The notes under the pieces were generated by a model, which ran no database searches, was not told where the DNA came from, and saw only the letters and a program-made list of their open reading frames with translations. Positions 7,178-20,600 of a DNA stretch of 64,000 bases are shown piece by piece. The translations under genes and the position numbers were made by a program. The stretch is from Skermania piniformis (lineage in GTDB: Bacteria; Actinomycetota; Actinomycetes; Mycobacteriales; Mycobacteriaceae). The DNA is taken from assembly GCF_019285775.1 (NCBI RefSeq), contig NZ_CP079105.1:3976603-4040602 (forward strand), given 5' to 3'. The number at the start of each line of letters is the position of its first letter. Position 1 is the first letter of the stretch.

Positions 7178-8637
7178 ACGACGGTTCCCACCGGCGTCGG
7201 GGCCGCAACTGCGGCGGTGACCTCGGTGAATGCCTCGGCAAGCAGACGGGTGTACGCGTCGACGTCGCCGATCACGTCGGCGTCGGCGACGACCGTCACG
7301 GTGAGATCCGTACTCCCGCCGATCAGGCTGTGTCCCAAGCCGATCGCCGCCGCGGAGTTGATCAGGTGACCACCGAACGAGTACGGCCGATCCGCCAAGG
7401 TCCAGTCGGCCGCGCTGCCGACCCGGCGCACGCTCGTCACCCCGGCAACCCAGAGCCGCTGTTCCTGGATGTCGATCGGCGAACGGCGGTGGCTGCGCAC
7501 GACCAGCCGGTACGGGATCGCGCCGCCGACATGCAGCGCATCGACCGCCAGCGCCTTCATCGCCACCAGGCGATCACGCGCGGTGGCCTGGATCGTCCGC
7601 GCCCGCTCGGCGGGATCGGTGATCGACGGATACAGATCGGCCTGAATCGCCGTGATCTTGTTGACCACGGGCGAATCGCGGGGGTCGTCGAACCGGACAT
7701 TGACCAGTACGGCCAGATCGGGCGGGCACTCGGCTCCGGATCCGATCAGATGACGCTCGATCGCGAGCGATATCGCCGTCACTGCCAGCATCGTGACGGT
7801 CAGTCCGCGGCCACGCGCGCCCGCGATATCGGGCCGGATCACCCGAGCGACCGGCAGCCCGGCCCCGAGCGGCGCGTTGAGCGCGCTCGGCGTCCGATCG
7901 GTGAATCCCAGATCCGCGCTGTCCGCCGCCCGCCGCCGCAGGGCAAAACCGACCCGGCGCAGGTTCCACCGCAGATACTCGAACGGCAGCAGGGCGGCAC
8001 CTGCGATCGTGGCAGCGACCGGCCGCGGCCGGTCGACCGTGCCGCCCAGCCGCGGGATCAGGAACGGTGCCGGCTCCGCGCCGAACAGGGCCCCGGCCAG
8101 GCTCTCGATGTGCTCACCGAGCAACAAGGTATGGCTGACCTGCGCGAACAACACGGTTACCGAGCTGTCCCGGGCTGCGTCGGCGGCGGCCGGCCCGGTC
8201 GGGGCGCCGCGCACATCGGTATAGGCGGTCAACCGCCACGGCGCCGCGTGCAGATCCAGCTGCTCGGCGAACGTACCGGTCAGCGCTTCCAGGAGGTCGG
8301 CCCACGGGGTCGGCCGGTCGTGTACCCGGAGCCGCTCGACCGGCCGACTGCTCCCGGCAACCCAGTACGGATTGCCGACCTGCCCGGGGACATCGGCGAT
8401 ATGCCGGTCCAGCACGGTCAGATACGCCTGCCGGCGCTCCAGCTGAGCACGCAGGTCGCCGGCGCTCGGCGGCCCGGCCGGTCCGTTGTCGAACACCCAA
8501 TAGACCGTCCAGTCGTTGACCCGGTCGCCGCCGCCCAGATAGATCCCGGCATCGCCGACCTGAACCCGGGCACCGAGCAATTCCGCCAGTGAACCCCCTC
8601 CGACAACTCGCCGGATGCCTGTTCGCCGTGGACTCAT
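7165..8637 (-). CDS. WS/DGAT-like acyltransferase with degraded catalytic motif
   Basis: Protein of 490 residues resembling the wax ester synthase/diacylglycerol acyltransferase family, a relative of NRPS condensation domains. The N-terminal segment ending NPYWV and the C-terminal end (SPIDIQEQRLWVAGVTS, then a hydrophobic GHLINSAAAIGLG and VVADADVIGD) follow the family plan. The catalytic HHxxxDG is not intact: the corresponding stretch reads SHTLLLGE, lacking the catalytic His-Asp pattern. It lies 56 bases downstream of the NRPS stop, and the ATG at 8635-8637 has an AAGAAGG ribosome site, so it is probably co-transcribed with the NRPS. It may be a non-catalytic partner, or may acylate by another mechanism. 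Acylation of the peptide's N-terminus is conceivable but not shown. Confidence 0.68.
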   Translation of the reverse strand: MSPRRTGIRRVVGGGSLAELLGARVQVGDAGIYLGGGDRVNDWTVYWVFDNGPAGPPSAGDLRAQLERRQAYLTVLDRHIADVPGQVGNPYWVAGSSRPVERLRVHDRPTPWADLLEALTGTFAEQLDLHAAPWRLTAYTDVRGAPTGPAAADAARDSSVTVLFAQVSHTLLLGEHIESLAGALFGAEPAPFLIPRLGGTVDRPRPVAATIAGAALLPFEYLRWNLRRVGFALRRRAADSADLGFTDRTPSALNAPLGAGLPVARVIRPDIAGARGRGLTVTMLAVTAISLAIERHLIGSGAECPPDLAVLVNVRFDDPRDSPVVNKITAIQADLYPSITDPAERARTIQATARDRLVAMKALAVDALHVGGAIPYRLVVRSHRRSPIDIQEQRLWVAGVTSVRRVGSAADWTLADRPYSFGGHLINSAAAIGLGHSLIGGSTDLTVTVVADADVIGDVDAYTRLLAEAFTEVTAAVAAPTPVGTVVQSK

Positions 8638-8693
8638 CTATCGCCTTCTTCACCAGTGCGGTTTCCGACCGCTGTTTCGGACCACCGCATGAA

Positions 8694-11600
8694 TCATGTG
8701 GTTGCGGCCGGTTCGGAGCTTTCGCCGTCCGGCTGAGCCCCGTCTGGTCGAGCGCCGGGTGGTCGCAGGAATCCGATGCCCGAATAATATTCGACGTAAC
8801 GCCGCAGTATTCGGCTGTCGACGACCGGGGCCTCGATTCCGGTACCGGCGAGTGCGGCGCGGGTGTTCCGGTCGTCGACGGTCTCGTTCTCCGCGATTCC
8901 CGCAGCGAACTCGCCGGCGACCAACGTAGCCCGGACCAGACTGTCGTCGCCGACCGCGGCGAGCCGTTCGGCCGTCTCGAACAGCGCCGCACCGAATTCG
9001 GCACTGGTCACCGGCTCCAGCGGAAAGCCCTGAGCGCGAAGTTGTTCGGTCAGCTCGGTCATCGCGGTACGGGTCCGAGCGATCAGGTGGAATGCGCCGC
9101 CGACGGTTTCGGGCCGGACCGCCAGGGCGACCAGAGCCCGGGCGACATAGTTCACCGGCACCATGGCAACCGATCCGGCCGCTCCGTCGGGCAACTGGCC
9201 GAGGGTCACGATGGCGCGCACCATGTTCCAGAACGCGTCGTCGGTGCCGCCGGCACCGGTCACCACATCGCCACTGATCAGACCGGGTCGGTAGATCGAC
9301 ACCGGCACGCCACGGGTGCCGGCGATCCGGACCAGCTCCTCGCTCACCCACTTGGACCGGACGTAGCCGGACTCCAGCACCCGATCGGCCGGTAGCCGAC
9401 TGTCCTCGCGCGCGACGTAGGCGTCCCCGGCCGCGAGCGCAGCCGGATCGGTGAGCACCGATGCGGTCGAGACGTAGTGGAACGGCTTGCGCCGCCCCGT
9501 CGTCGCCAACCGCAGCAGCCACTCGGTGGCGCGCACGTTCGGCCCACGGAGCCGGCTGTAGGTCTCGATGTGGTTCACCCGGGCACCGTTGTGCAGCACG
9601 ACGTCGACGCGGTCGGCCAGAGCCGCGAACTCCGCCGCGCCGAGCCCGAGCCGGTCGGCGCCGAGATCACCCGGCACCGGCACGATCCGATCCAGCTCGA
9701 GACCGGTCGAGTCGGCACCGTAGCGGCGCATCGCCGCCACGATCCGCTCCCGTCCGTGCTCGACCGAGTCGGCTCGGACCAGACACCAGATGGTCGCCGA
9801 GGTCTGCTCCAGCAGTTCGCGGACCAGGTACGTACCGAGGAATCCGGTCGCACCGGTGAGCAGCACATCGCCGAACTCGGCGACGACCGGTTCCGCCGAC
9901 ACCGCCGTGATATCCGCAGCGAGTTCGATGTCGTCGGTGAAGTCGACGACCGCACCGCTGGTCATATCGGGATCGATCGCCCGGGCGAGATCTTCGACCC
10001 GGGAATGGTCGAAGATCTGCTGCACGCCGACCGCCGCACCGCTCGCCTCGCGCAGCCGATCGACCAATCGGACGATCAGCAGCGAGTGGCCGCCGAGTTC
10101 GAAGAAGTCGTCGTCGAGCCCGACCTCCGCCACGCCGAGCACGTCGGCGAAAACCGCCGCGACGATCTCCTCGGTCGGGGTGACCGGCGCCCGGAACTCG
10201 TGCGCCCGGAACTCCGGCGCCGGCAACGCCTTACGGTCGAGCTTGCCGGACGCGTTCAAGGGGAACGCGGCCAGCGGCAGGAACACGCTCGGCACCATGT
10301 ACCCGGGCAATGCCGCCACCGCCACCGCGCGTACCTGCGCGATATCGATCGCGGGGCCGACCAGATACGCCACCAGCTGGTCGCCGGTCGAGGTCTCCCG
10401 GACCTGTACCGAAACCCCGACCACGCCCGGCGCACCGCCGAGCACTGCCTCGATCTCGCCCAGCTCGATCCGCTGGCCCCGGAACTTCACCTGGAAATCG
10501 GCGCGTCCCACGTACACCAGCTCGCCGGCGTCGTTCCAGAAAACCAGATCGCCGGTGCGGTAGAGCCGGCCCCCACCGGTCGGATCGAACGGATCGGCGA
10601 CGAACCTGTCCATCGTCAGATCCGGGCGGCCCCGGTAGCCGCGCGCCAGCTGCACCCCGCCCAGATACAACTCACCGGTCACGCCCACCGGTACCGGCCC
10701 CAACCGGTTGTCCAGCACGTACACCCGCGAGTTCCACACCGGCCCGCCGATCGGCACGGACAGGCCGGTATCCGATGCGCGCGCTTCCCGATAGGTGATC
10801 GACACGGCGGCTTCGGTGGGCCCGTAGAGGTTGTGCAACCGCGCACCGGGCGCCACCGCGGCGAACGCCCGCACCACCGGCGTCGGCAATGCCTCGCCGA
10901 TCACGAACACCGATTGCAGCGATTCCACCGACCCGGCATCGACGTGCGCGGCGAACACGCCGAGCATCGACGGCACGAAATCGGTCACCGTGACCGCGTG
11001 TTCGGCGATCAACCCCGCAAGATACCCGACATCGCGTTGTCCACCCGGCGTCGCCAGGATCAGTTGTCCGCCCGCCCAGAGCGGCGCGAAGAACCCCCAC
11101 AGCGACACGTCGAACGTCGTGGCGGTCTTCTGCAACCACACCGCCGAGTTGTCCAGCCGGTATTCGGCGATCATCCAGGCCAGCTGATTCGCCACCGCCG
11201 CATGCGGTACCACCACGCCCTTCGGTCGTCCGGTCGACCCCGAGGTGAAGATCACGTACGCGGTATTCGCCGGACGCACCACACCGCGGCGCTCCCGGTC
11301 CGACACCGGCGCCGCCGACCCGGTCGAGTCGGCGGAGAGATCGAGCTCGTCCAGCCAGATCACCGAGCGCCCGGCCGGCACCACGGCGCCGTCGCGCCGC
11401 GTGCTCAACACACACACCGGATCCGCCACGCCCAGGACGTAGGACACCCGATCCGCCGGATGATCCGGATCCACCGGGACGAAGGCGCCACCGGCCCGGA
11501 GCACCGCGTACATGCCCACCACCAGCTCCAGCGATCGCGGAAGCACCACTGCGACCAGCGATTCCGGGCCCACGCCGGCCTCGATCAGCAACCGCGCCAA

Positions 11601-14600
11601 TCGATTCACCCGTGCATCCAACTCCGCATAGGTCAGCGTCACGCCGTCCGACCACACGGCTACCGCGTCCGGCCGCGTCGCCACCGAGGCATCGAACCCG
11701 GCCGACAGCAGGTCCGCCGGCACGACCCGGTCGGTCGCGTTGCGGTCACGCAGCAGCAGCCCGCGTTCCCGATCTCCCAACATGTCGAGATCCCCGACGA
11801 CGACCTGCGGATCACCCACCACCGCGTCGACGATCCGGACCAACCGCTCGGCGAACCCGACCACCGTCGACTCGTCGAACAGCTCGGTCGCATAGTCGAG
11901 GGTCGCCGTCATTCCCTGCCGATAACCGGTATCGGCGAACTCGGCGGTCAACGTCAGCTGCAGATCGAACCGGGCCGTGCCGCCGTCGAACTCGACCGGC
12001 TCGATCCCCGGAGCAGCGAGATCGCCGACACCCGAATCGGTTCCATCGGGTCCGACCCGGTCGGCGGCGCCGCCGGATCGATCCAGGTTCTGGTAGAACA
12101 ACGCCACCTGGAACAGCGGATGGCGCGCCTGGGACCGCGGTGGGTCCAGCACCTCCACCAGCCGCTCGAAGGGAACCTGGGCGTGCTCGAAAGCGGCCAG
12201 ATCTGTTTCCCGTATCCGACCGACCAACTCGGCGAACGGGGTCGCCGGGTCGATCTCGGTCCGCAATACCAGGGTATTGACGAACATGCCGACCAGATCG
12301 TCCAGCGCCGCCTCGCCGCGACCGGCCACCGGTGCGCCGATCGACACATCCGACTCACCCGACAGCCGAGCCAACAACACCGCCACCACGGCGTGCACCA
12401 CCATGAACGGCGTCGCGCCCAGCGTCCGCGCTACCCGATCCAGTCCCGCCGACCTGGTCTCGGACAACGCGAACGACACCGAGCCACCTCGACCGGAAGC
12501 CACCGCCGGCCGGGGGCGATCGGTGGGCAGACCGAGCTCGTCCGGGATACCCGCCAACCGCTCCCGCCAGTAGGCGATCTGTTCGGCGATCACCGATCCC
12601 GGGTCGGTCTCCTCACCCAACACCGCCCGCTGCCACAACGCGTAGTCGGCATATTGCACCGGCAACGGCGCCCAGTCGGGGGCGTTACCCAGCACCCGGG
12701 CGGCATAGGCGGTACCCACATCGCGCACCAACGGGGCGATGGAGAAACCGTCCGCGCTGATGTGATGCACGACCACACCCAGCACCGCGCCACCGTCGGC
12801 CAGCTCCCACAACCGAGCCCGAACCGGCACCTCGACCGTCACATCGAAACTGCGCCGGACGAAATCGGTCACCGCACCGGCGATGTCGCCCTCGGCCACC
12901 CCGGCGACCAGCTCGAGCGCCACGCCGGACGCACCGGGCTCCAGCACCTGCTGATACCCCGCACCGTCGAACTCCGGGTAGACGGTGCGCAGCACCTCCT
13001 GCCGGGTGATCACGTCGATCAACGCCGCCTGGAGTGCCGGCGCGTCGACCTGCCCGGGCAACCGCACCACGAACGGGATGTTGTATACCGCCGAGCCCGG
13101 GTCGAACCGGTTCAGGAACCACATCCGAGACTGCGCCAGCGACAACGGAACCCGTTCCGGGCGCGGCCACGGAGCCAACGCGACCCGGACCGGCCCGGCC
13201 GGGGATTCGACTCGCTCGGCCAGGCCGGCCACGGTCGACGCCTCGAACAGCGCCCGGACCGGAACCACCGCATCCAGCGCCGCACCCAACCGGGCCACGG
13301 CTCGGGTGGCGATCAGCGAGTTGCCACCGAGCTCGAAGAAGTCGTCGTCCGCACCCACCCGGCCGGTTTCCAACACGTCGGCGAATACCTGGGCGACGAT
13401 CTCCTCGGTCCGGGTCCGCGGCGCGCGGAACTCCCGCGCCGCGACGCCGACGACGGGCAACGCGCGCCGATCGAGCTTGCCGGACGGCGTCAACGGCACC
13501 TCGTCGAGGACCACGACCGCGGCCGGCACCATGTGCGCGGGCAGCACGTCGCGGACGAATTCGCGCAGCGCCGCGGGATCGACGGACCGACCCGGCGCAA
13601 CGGTGACGAACGACACCAGTCGCGCGCCCACCGCGTCGTCCTGGGCCACCGTCGCCGCGAAGGTGATCGCCGGGTGCCGGCCGAGCGCCGCGTCGATCTC
13701 GCCCAACTCGATCCGGAAACCGCGCACCTTGACCTGGGCGTCGCTGCGAGCCACATAGGTCAGCTCGCCGTCGGCCGACCAGCGGACCAGGTCCCCGGTT
13801 CGGTACATCGCGGCACCGTGACCGTTGGGGACACCGTGGCCGTAGGGGGCGGCGACGAACCGGGCCGCGGTGAGGCCGGGACGCGCCTGGTAGCCCCGGG
13901 CCAGACCGGGACCGATCAGGTAGAGCTCACCCGCGACACCGACCGGAACCGGCCGCAACCGGGCGTCGAGCACGCACGCAGCGATCCCGCGGACCAACGA
14001 TCCGAGCGGTACCGACGTGCTGGCCGGGTCCAGCGGCGCGCTGTAGGTCGATATTGCGGTCGCCTCGGTCGGGCCGTAGCCGTTGACGAACCGACGACCC
14101 GGCGCCCACATCCGGACCAGGTCGGCGGTGTAGGCCTCGCCGCCGACGACCAGCACGGCCAGCGCCGGCAGATCGTCCGACTCCATCGATGCCAGAACCG
14201 CAGGCGTACTCCACGCGTGTGTCACCCCCTGGGCGCGCAGGAACGCGGCCAACTCCACCCCGCCGAACACCGATGTCGGCGAGATCACCACGCTCGCCGC
14301 CGGCCCGATCGCCATCAACAGTTCCAGCACCGACGCGTCGAAACTCGGCGAGGAGCTGTGCAGGACCCGAGAATCGGCGGTGATACCGAACCGCTCCTGA
14401 CTCTCCGTCGCGAGGTTGGCCAGGCCGGTATGGGGTACCACGACCCCCTTGGGCAGTCCGGTCGAGCCCGAGGTGTAGATCACATAGGCCGGGTTGGTGG
14501 CACGGGCGATGCCGAGCAGCTCCCGGTCCGCCGGCGACCGGGTCGATTTCGCCGCGATCTCGGCGGCCGGAGCGGCGTCGTCGAGCAGCAGCCATTCGAT

Positions 14601-17600
14601 CGAATCGGGCAAGCTCGGCCGGTACTGCGCCAGCGTCAGTCCGAACGCGGCGCCGGAGTCCGAGGTCATGTGCACGATCCGGTCGACCGGGTAGTTCGGG
14701 TCGATCGGCAAGAAGCCGGCACCGGTCTTGGCGACCGCCCACAATGCCGTGACCGACTCGATCGACCGGGGAATGCCGAGTGCGACGAATGTTTCCGGGC
14801 GCGCCCCACGATCGATGAGCACCCGGGCGAGCTGCGACGATCGCTCGTCCAACGCGCGGTAGGTCACCGACCGGTCGCCGTCCTGCAGCGCGATGCCGGT
14901 CGGGTTGCTCGCGACGGCCTCGGCGAGCAATTCGGGCAGCAGCACCTGTTCGCGGCCGCCCGGTGCGCCGCGGCGAAGCGTGAAGTCGTGCTGTTCCGAC
15001 TCGGTACGGATATCGACGTCACCGACCGCCACCGCAGGTGTGCCGAGCAGCGACGCGAAGAGCCGGGTGAACCGAGCTGCCAACTCGGCGACCGAATCGG
15101 CGTCGAACAGATCTTCGGCGTAGAGAATCTCGATCGCCATCCCGTCGACGACGCCGTCCGGCCCGCGGACGTCGTCGATCGTGAACTGCAGATCGAACCG
15201 CGCCACGGCCAGGTCGTACTCGACCGGCTGCACGACCGGGAACCCGGTGTCGGCCGCTACCGCGCCGCGCCGGGCGGGGGCGGTCAGACCGCTCTGGAAC
15301 GCCAGCATCACCTGGAACAGCGGCGAGCGCGCCGCCGAGCGTTCGACGTCGAGTACCTCGACCAATCGCTCGAACGGGACGTCGGCGTGCTCGAACGCGG
15401 CGATATCGGTGGTCCGCACGCGGTCGGTCACGTCGGCGAACGACGCATCGAGGTCGATGTCGGCGCGCAGCACCAGGGTGTTGACGAACATGCCGACCAG
15501 ATCGTCGAGCGCAGCATCGCCGCGACCGGCGACCGGCGTGCCGATGATGATGTCGGATTGCCCGGACAGTTTGGCCAACAGCACCGCCAGCACCGCGTGG
15601 ACCACCATGAACGGGGTCATCTGGTGGGTATCGGCGAAACCGATGATCGCGGCGGCCGTGGCCGCGTCCAACCGGGCGTGGTGCGTCGCGCCGCGGTTGG
15701 TCGCGAGCGGCGGCCGGGGCCGATCGCTGGGCAGGGCGAGTTCGTCGGGCGCGTCGGCCAGCTGGTTGCGCCAGTAGCCGATCTGCCGGCTGATCACCGA
15801 TTCGGGATCGGTCTCGTCGCCGAGCGCTTCCCGCTGCCAGAGCGTGTAGTCGGCGTACTGCACCGGGAGCGGAGTCCACGCCGGGGTCCGCCCCGTGGCG
15901 TGCGCGGTGTACGCGGTGATCATGTCGCGGACCAGCGGTCCGGCGGAGAATCCGTCGGCGCTGATGTGGTGGACGACGACGCCGAGGACGTGGTCGCCGG
16001 TCGGTGCGCCGTCGGCGCCGGTCAGCCGCCAGAGTCGGGCTCGGACCGGGACCGCTGCGGTGACGTCGAATCCTTCCCCGACGAATGCGCCGATCACCGG
16101 CGACATCTGTGCCGCCGGGACGTCGGTCGGGAGATCGAGGCGTAGCCCGGCGTCGGCGGTGGACAGGATCTGCTGATAGCCGACACCGTCGTGTTCGGGG
16201 TATCGGGTTCGGAGCACTTCGTGCCGGCCGACCACGTCGGCGAACGCCGCGCGCAGTGCATCCGCGTCGACGCCGCCGGCGAGTCGGATCACGAACGGGA
16301 TGTTGTACACCGCGGATGTGGGATCGAACCGGTTGAGGAACCACATCCGCGATTGCGCCAACGACAGCGGGATGTGGCGCGGGCGTGGCCGAGGCGCCAG
16401 ATTCAGTCGGCCGGAGTCGACGTCGCGCTGTACGCGGGCGGCCAGCTCGGCGACGGTCGACGCTTCGAACAGCGCCCGGACCGGGATCACCGCGTTCACC
16501 GCAGCGCCGACCCGAGCCACCACCTGAGTCGCGGCGAGCGAGTTCCCACCCAGGCCGAAGAAGTCGTCGTCGGCGCCGACCCGGTCCAGGTCGAGCACGG
16601 TGGCGAAGACGCCGGCGACGATCTCCTCGGTGGGCGTGGCCGGCATCCGGAACTCGCCGACCTCGAGCTCCACCCCGGGCAGGGCGTTACGGTCGAATTT
16701 GCCCGACGGGGTCAACGGAACCTGGTCGAGGACCACGACCGCGCTGGGAACCATGTGCGCGGGCAGCGACTCCCGCACGGTGTCGAGCAGCGTCGCCGGA
16801 GCGACGTCGGCTCCGGCGGCGAGGGTCACGAACGACACCAGCCGCGGCCCGGCCGCAAAGTCGCGCACGATCGTGGCGGCGAAGGTCACCGCCGGATGCG
16901 CACCGAGCGCCGCGTCGATCTCGCCCAGCTCGATCCGGAAGCCGCGGATCTTCACCTGGTCGTCACCGCGCCCGACGTAAACCAGCTCGCCGGCGTCCGA
17001 CCAGCGCACCAGGTCACCGGTCCGGTACAGCCGGCCGCCGCCGCCGAACGGGTCGGCGACGAACCGGGCGGCAGTCAGACCGCGACGGTCGTGGTAGCCC
17101 CGAGCTACCCCCTGACCACCCATGTAGAGCTCGCCGATCACCCCGACCGGCACCGGATGCAACCGCTCGTCGAGCACGCAACCGGCCGATCCCCGGACCA
17201 GGGCGCCGAGCGTGATCGGCTCCACCCCGTCCAGCGGTCGGCTGTAGGTCGCGACGATCGAGCACTCGGTCGGTCCGTAACCGTTGATGATGGTGCGGCC
17301 GGGCGCCCACTCCCGGATCAGCTCTGCGGTGAAGGCCTCGCCGCCGACCGACAGGTTCGTGAACTCCGGCACCGTCCGCGGATCCATCGAGGCGAGGACC
17401 GCGGGGGTACTGAAGGCATGCGTCGCCCGCTGCTCGCGAATCAGCGTCGCCAGTTCCTCGCCGCCGACGATCGACGTCGGCGAGATCACCATGGCCGCCG
17501 CCGACCCGAGCGCCATCAGCAGCTCGAGCATCGACGCGTCGAAGCTCGGTGAGGATTGAGCGAGCACTCGCGAACCGGCGTCGATCGCCAGCCGCTCCCG

Positions 17601-20600
17601 GTACTCGGCGGCGAGGTCGGCCAGCCCGCTGTGCGGCACGAGCACGCCCTTGGGCAATCCGGTGGAGCCGGAGGTGTAAATCATGTAGGCGGTGCTGGTG
17701 GGCCGGATCCGGCCCGGTCGATCCTGATCGGTGATCGGGTCGGCGGCGGCCGCGTCGATCCGATCGACGGTGGCGGGGTCGTCGAGCACCAGCCAGTGGA
17801 CCGAGCTCGGCAGGTGCGCCCGATGCCGGGACACGGTGAGGCCGAGCGGGGCGGCGGAATCGACCGTCATGTGGGTGATCCGGTCGGTCGGGTAGTCCGG
17901 ATCGATCGGCACGAACGCGGCACCGGTCTTGGCGACCGCCCAGAGCGCGGTGATGGATTCGATCGAGCGGGTGATTCCCAGCGCCACAAATGTTTCCGGC
18001 CGGGCTCCATGTTCGATGAGCACTCGGGCGATCCGCGACGAGCGCTCATCCAGTTCGCGGTAGGACAGGGCGCGGTCGCCGGTCCGGAGCGCGATGCCGT
18101 CCGGGTTGCCGGTGGCGGCGGTGCGCATCAGGTCGGGGAGCAGGACGTGCTCGAGACCGCCCGGGGCGCCGTGCCGGAACGAGTACCGCCGCTGTTCGGT
18201 GTCCGTGCGGATGTCGATGTCACCGACCGGCGTGGCGGGTGTGGATAGCACGGATTCCAGCAGTCCGGCGAAACGCCGGCCCAGGATCACGATCGACGGG
18301 TGGTCGTAGAGATCCCGGGCGTAGCCGATCTCGACCGACCAACCGGCCATCCGACCGGTCGGATCGACCTGATCGTCGATGGTGAATTGGAGGTCGAACC
18401 GGGTGGTGTCGGAGTCGGGATCGAGCGCCCGGACGCCGGGCAGGCCGGCGACCGGCCCGGCCGACTCCGGCCGGTCCGGGTCACCGGTGGCGGTGGCGAG
18501 ACCGCTCTGGAAGGCGAGGGCGACCTGGAACAGGGGGGTGCGGGCGGTGGACCGTTCGATCTCCAGCAGGTCCACGAGTCGCTCGAACGGGAGATCGGCG
18601 TGGCCGAACGCGGCGGCATCGGTGTCCCGGACGGCGCCGATGACGTCGGTGAACGGCATGGCCGGAGCCACGTCGGTCCGCAGCACCAACGTGTTGACGA
18701 ACATGCCGACGAGGTCGTCGAGCTCGGTGCTGCCGCGGCCGGCGATCGGGGTGCCGATCGTGATGTCGGTCTGGCCGGACAACCGGGCCAACAGGACCGC
18801 GAGGACCGCGTGCACCGTCATGAACGGCGTCACCTCGTGCCGGCGGGCGAAATCGGTGATCGTGGCGACGGTAGCCGCGTCCAGGTCGAAGCGGTGGGTA
18901 CCGCCGCGGTTGCTGGCCACCGGGGGGCGGGGCCGGTCGGTGGGTAGCTCGATCTCGTCGGGAGTTCCGGCGAGCTGGTTGCGCCAGTACCGGATCTGCG
19001 CCGCGATCACCGAGTCGGGTGCGGTCTCGTCGCCGAGCATGTCGCGTTGCCACAGGGTGTAGTCGGCATATTGGACGTCGAGTGGCCGCCAGTCGGGGGC
19101 GGTACCGGCGGCGCGCGCGGCGTAGGCGGTGAGCATGTCGCGCACCAACGGGGCGATGGAGAAGCCGTCGGCGCTGATGTGGTGGATCACCACGGCGAAT
19201 ACCGATCCGGTCGCGGTGTCGGCCGGATCGCCCAGCCAGAGCCGGGCGCGGACCGGGATCCGCTCCGTCACATCGAAACCCCGGGCGAGATAGTCGGCGA
19301 CCGCCGCCGATACCCACTCGGCGGCGAGGTCGTCGACCACGTCGAATTCGACGTCGGCCGTAGCGCTGTCGGGGTCGAGGAGGCGCTGGTAGCCGACACC
19401 GTGATCATCCGGATAGACGGTGCGCAGCACCTCGTGCCGGGCCAGGACGTCACCGAACGCGGCCCGCAGCGCGACCACGTCGACGTCCCCGGTGAGCTGA
19501 ACCAGGAGCGGAATGTTGTAGGCCGCCGACGCCGGATCGAACCGGTTGAGAAACCACATCCGGGTCTGTGCCAGGGACAACGGGATTCGGTCCGGGCGGG
19601 GCTGGGCCTGCACCGTCACCCGGCCCGAGCCCGCCCGGTCGGCGAGCCGGGCCGCGAGCCCGGCCACCGTGGACACCTCGAACAGTTCGCGCAGTTCGAC
19701 CGCGGTATCCAACGCTGCGCCGAGCCGGGACACCAGTCGAGACGCGATCAGCGAGTTGCCGCCCAACGCGAAGAAGTCGTCGTCGAGCCCGACCCGGTCC
19801 ACGCCCAGCACGTCGGCGAACACGCCCGCGACGATTTCTTCGGCGGGGGTGGTCGGGGAACGGAACTCGCGCACGTCGGCCGCCGGCGCCGGCAGCGCTC
19901 GCCGATCGAGCTTGCCGGATGCATTCAGCGGGAAAGCCTCGAGCACGACGAATGCCGCCGGAACCATATACCCCGGAAGCAGCTGCGCCGCTCCCGTTCG
20001 TACCGCGGCCACATCCACCCCGGCACCGGTATCGGCCGGGATCAGGTACGCCACCAGCTGCTGGCCGAGTCCGCCGTCGTACACCACCACCGCCGCGTGC
20101 GATACCCCGGGCTGAGCCGTCAGCACCGCCTCGATCTCGCCGGGCTCGATCCGTTGTCCGCGCAGCTTCACCTGCAGGTCGCGCCGGCCCAGATACACCA
20201 GTTCCCCGGCAGCGTTCCAGCGGGCCAGATCGCCGGTCCGGTACAGCCGGTCGCCGAACTCGCTGCCGCCCGGCTCCGCGACGAACCGGGCAGCGGTGGT
20301 GGCCGGCATTCCGGCGTAACCGCGGCCTACCCCGACACCGCCGACGTAGAGCTCGCCGGGCACCCCGACCGGCACCGGCGCCAGCCGGTCGTCCAGGACC
20401 AGCAACCGCACGTTCGGCACCGCAGTACCGATCGGCACCGGCACCGGCCCCCCGATCGCCAGTTCGTGATAGGCGACGACGTCGGACGCTTCGGTCGGTC
20501 CGTACGAATTGATCACCCGCACACCGGCAGCCAGCAAACCGGCGACGGCGGCCGGGTTGATCGGTTCGCCGCCGAGCACCACGGTTTCCACCCCGCGCAG

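Noticed and set aside
9477-16145. A plus-strand open frame of over 2,200 codons, and others of similar size (for example 23655-29504), opposite the NRPS gene
   Set aside because: They are mirror frames of a high-GC coding strand: Arg/His/Pro-rich, with no domains, and lying exactly over intact NRPS domains on the minus strand.
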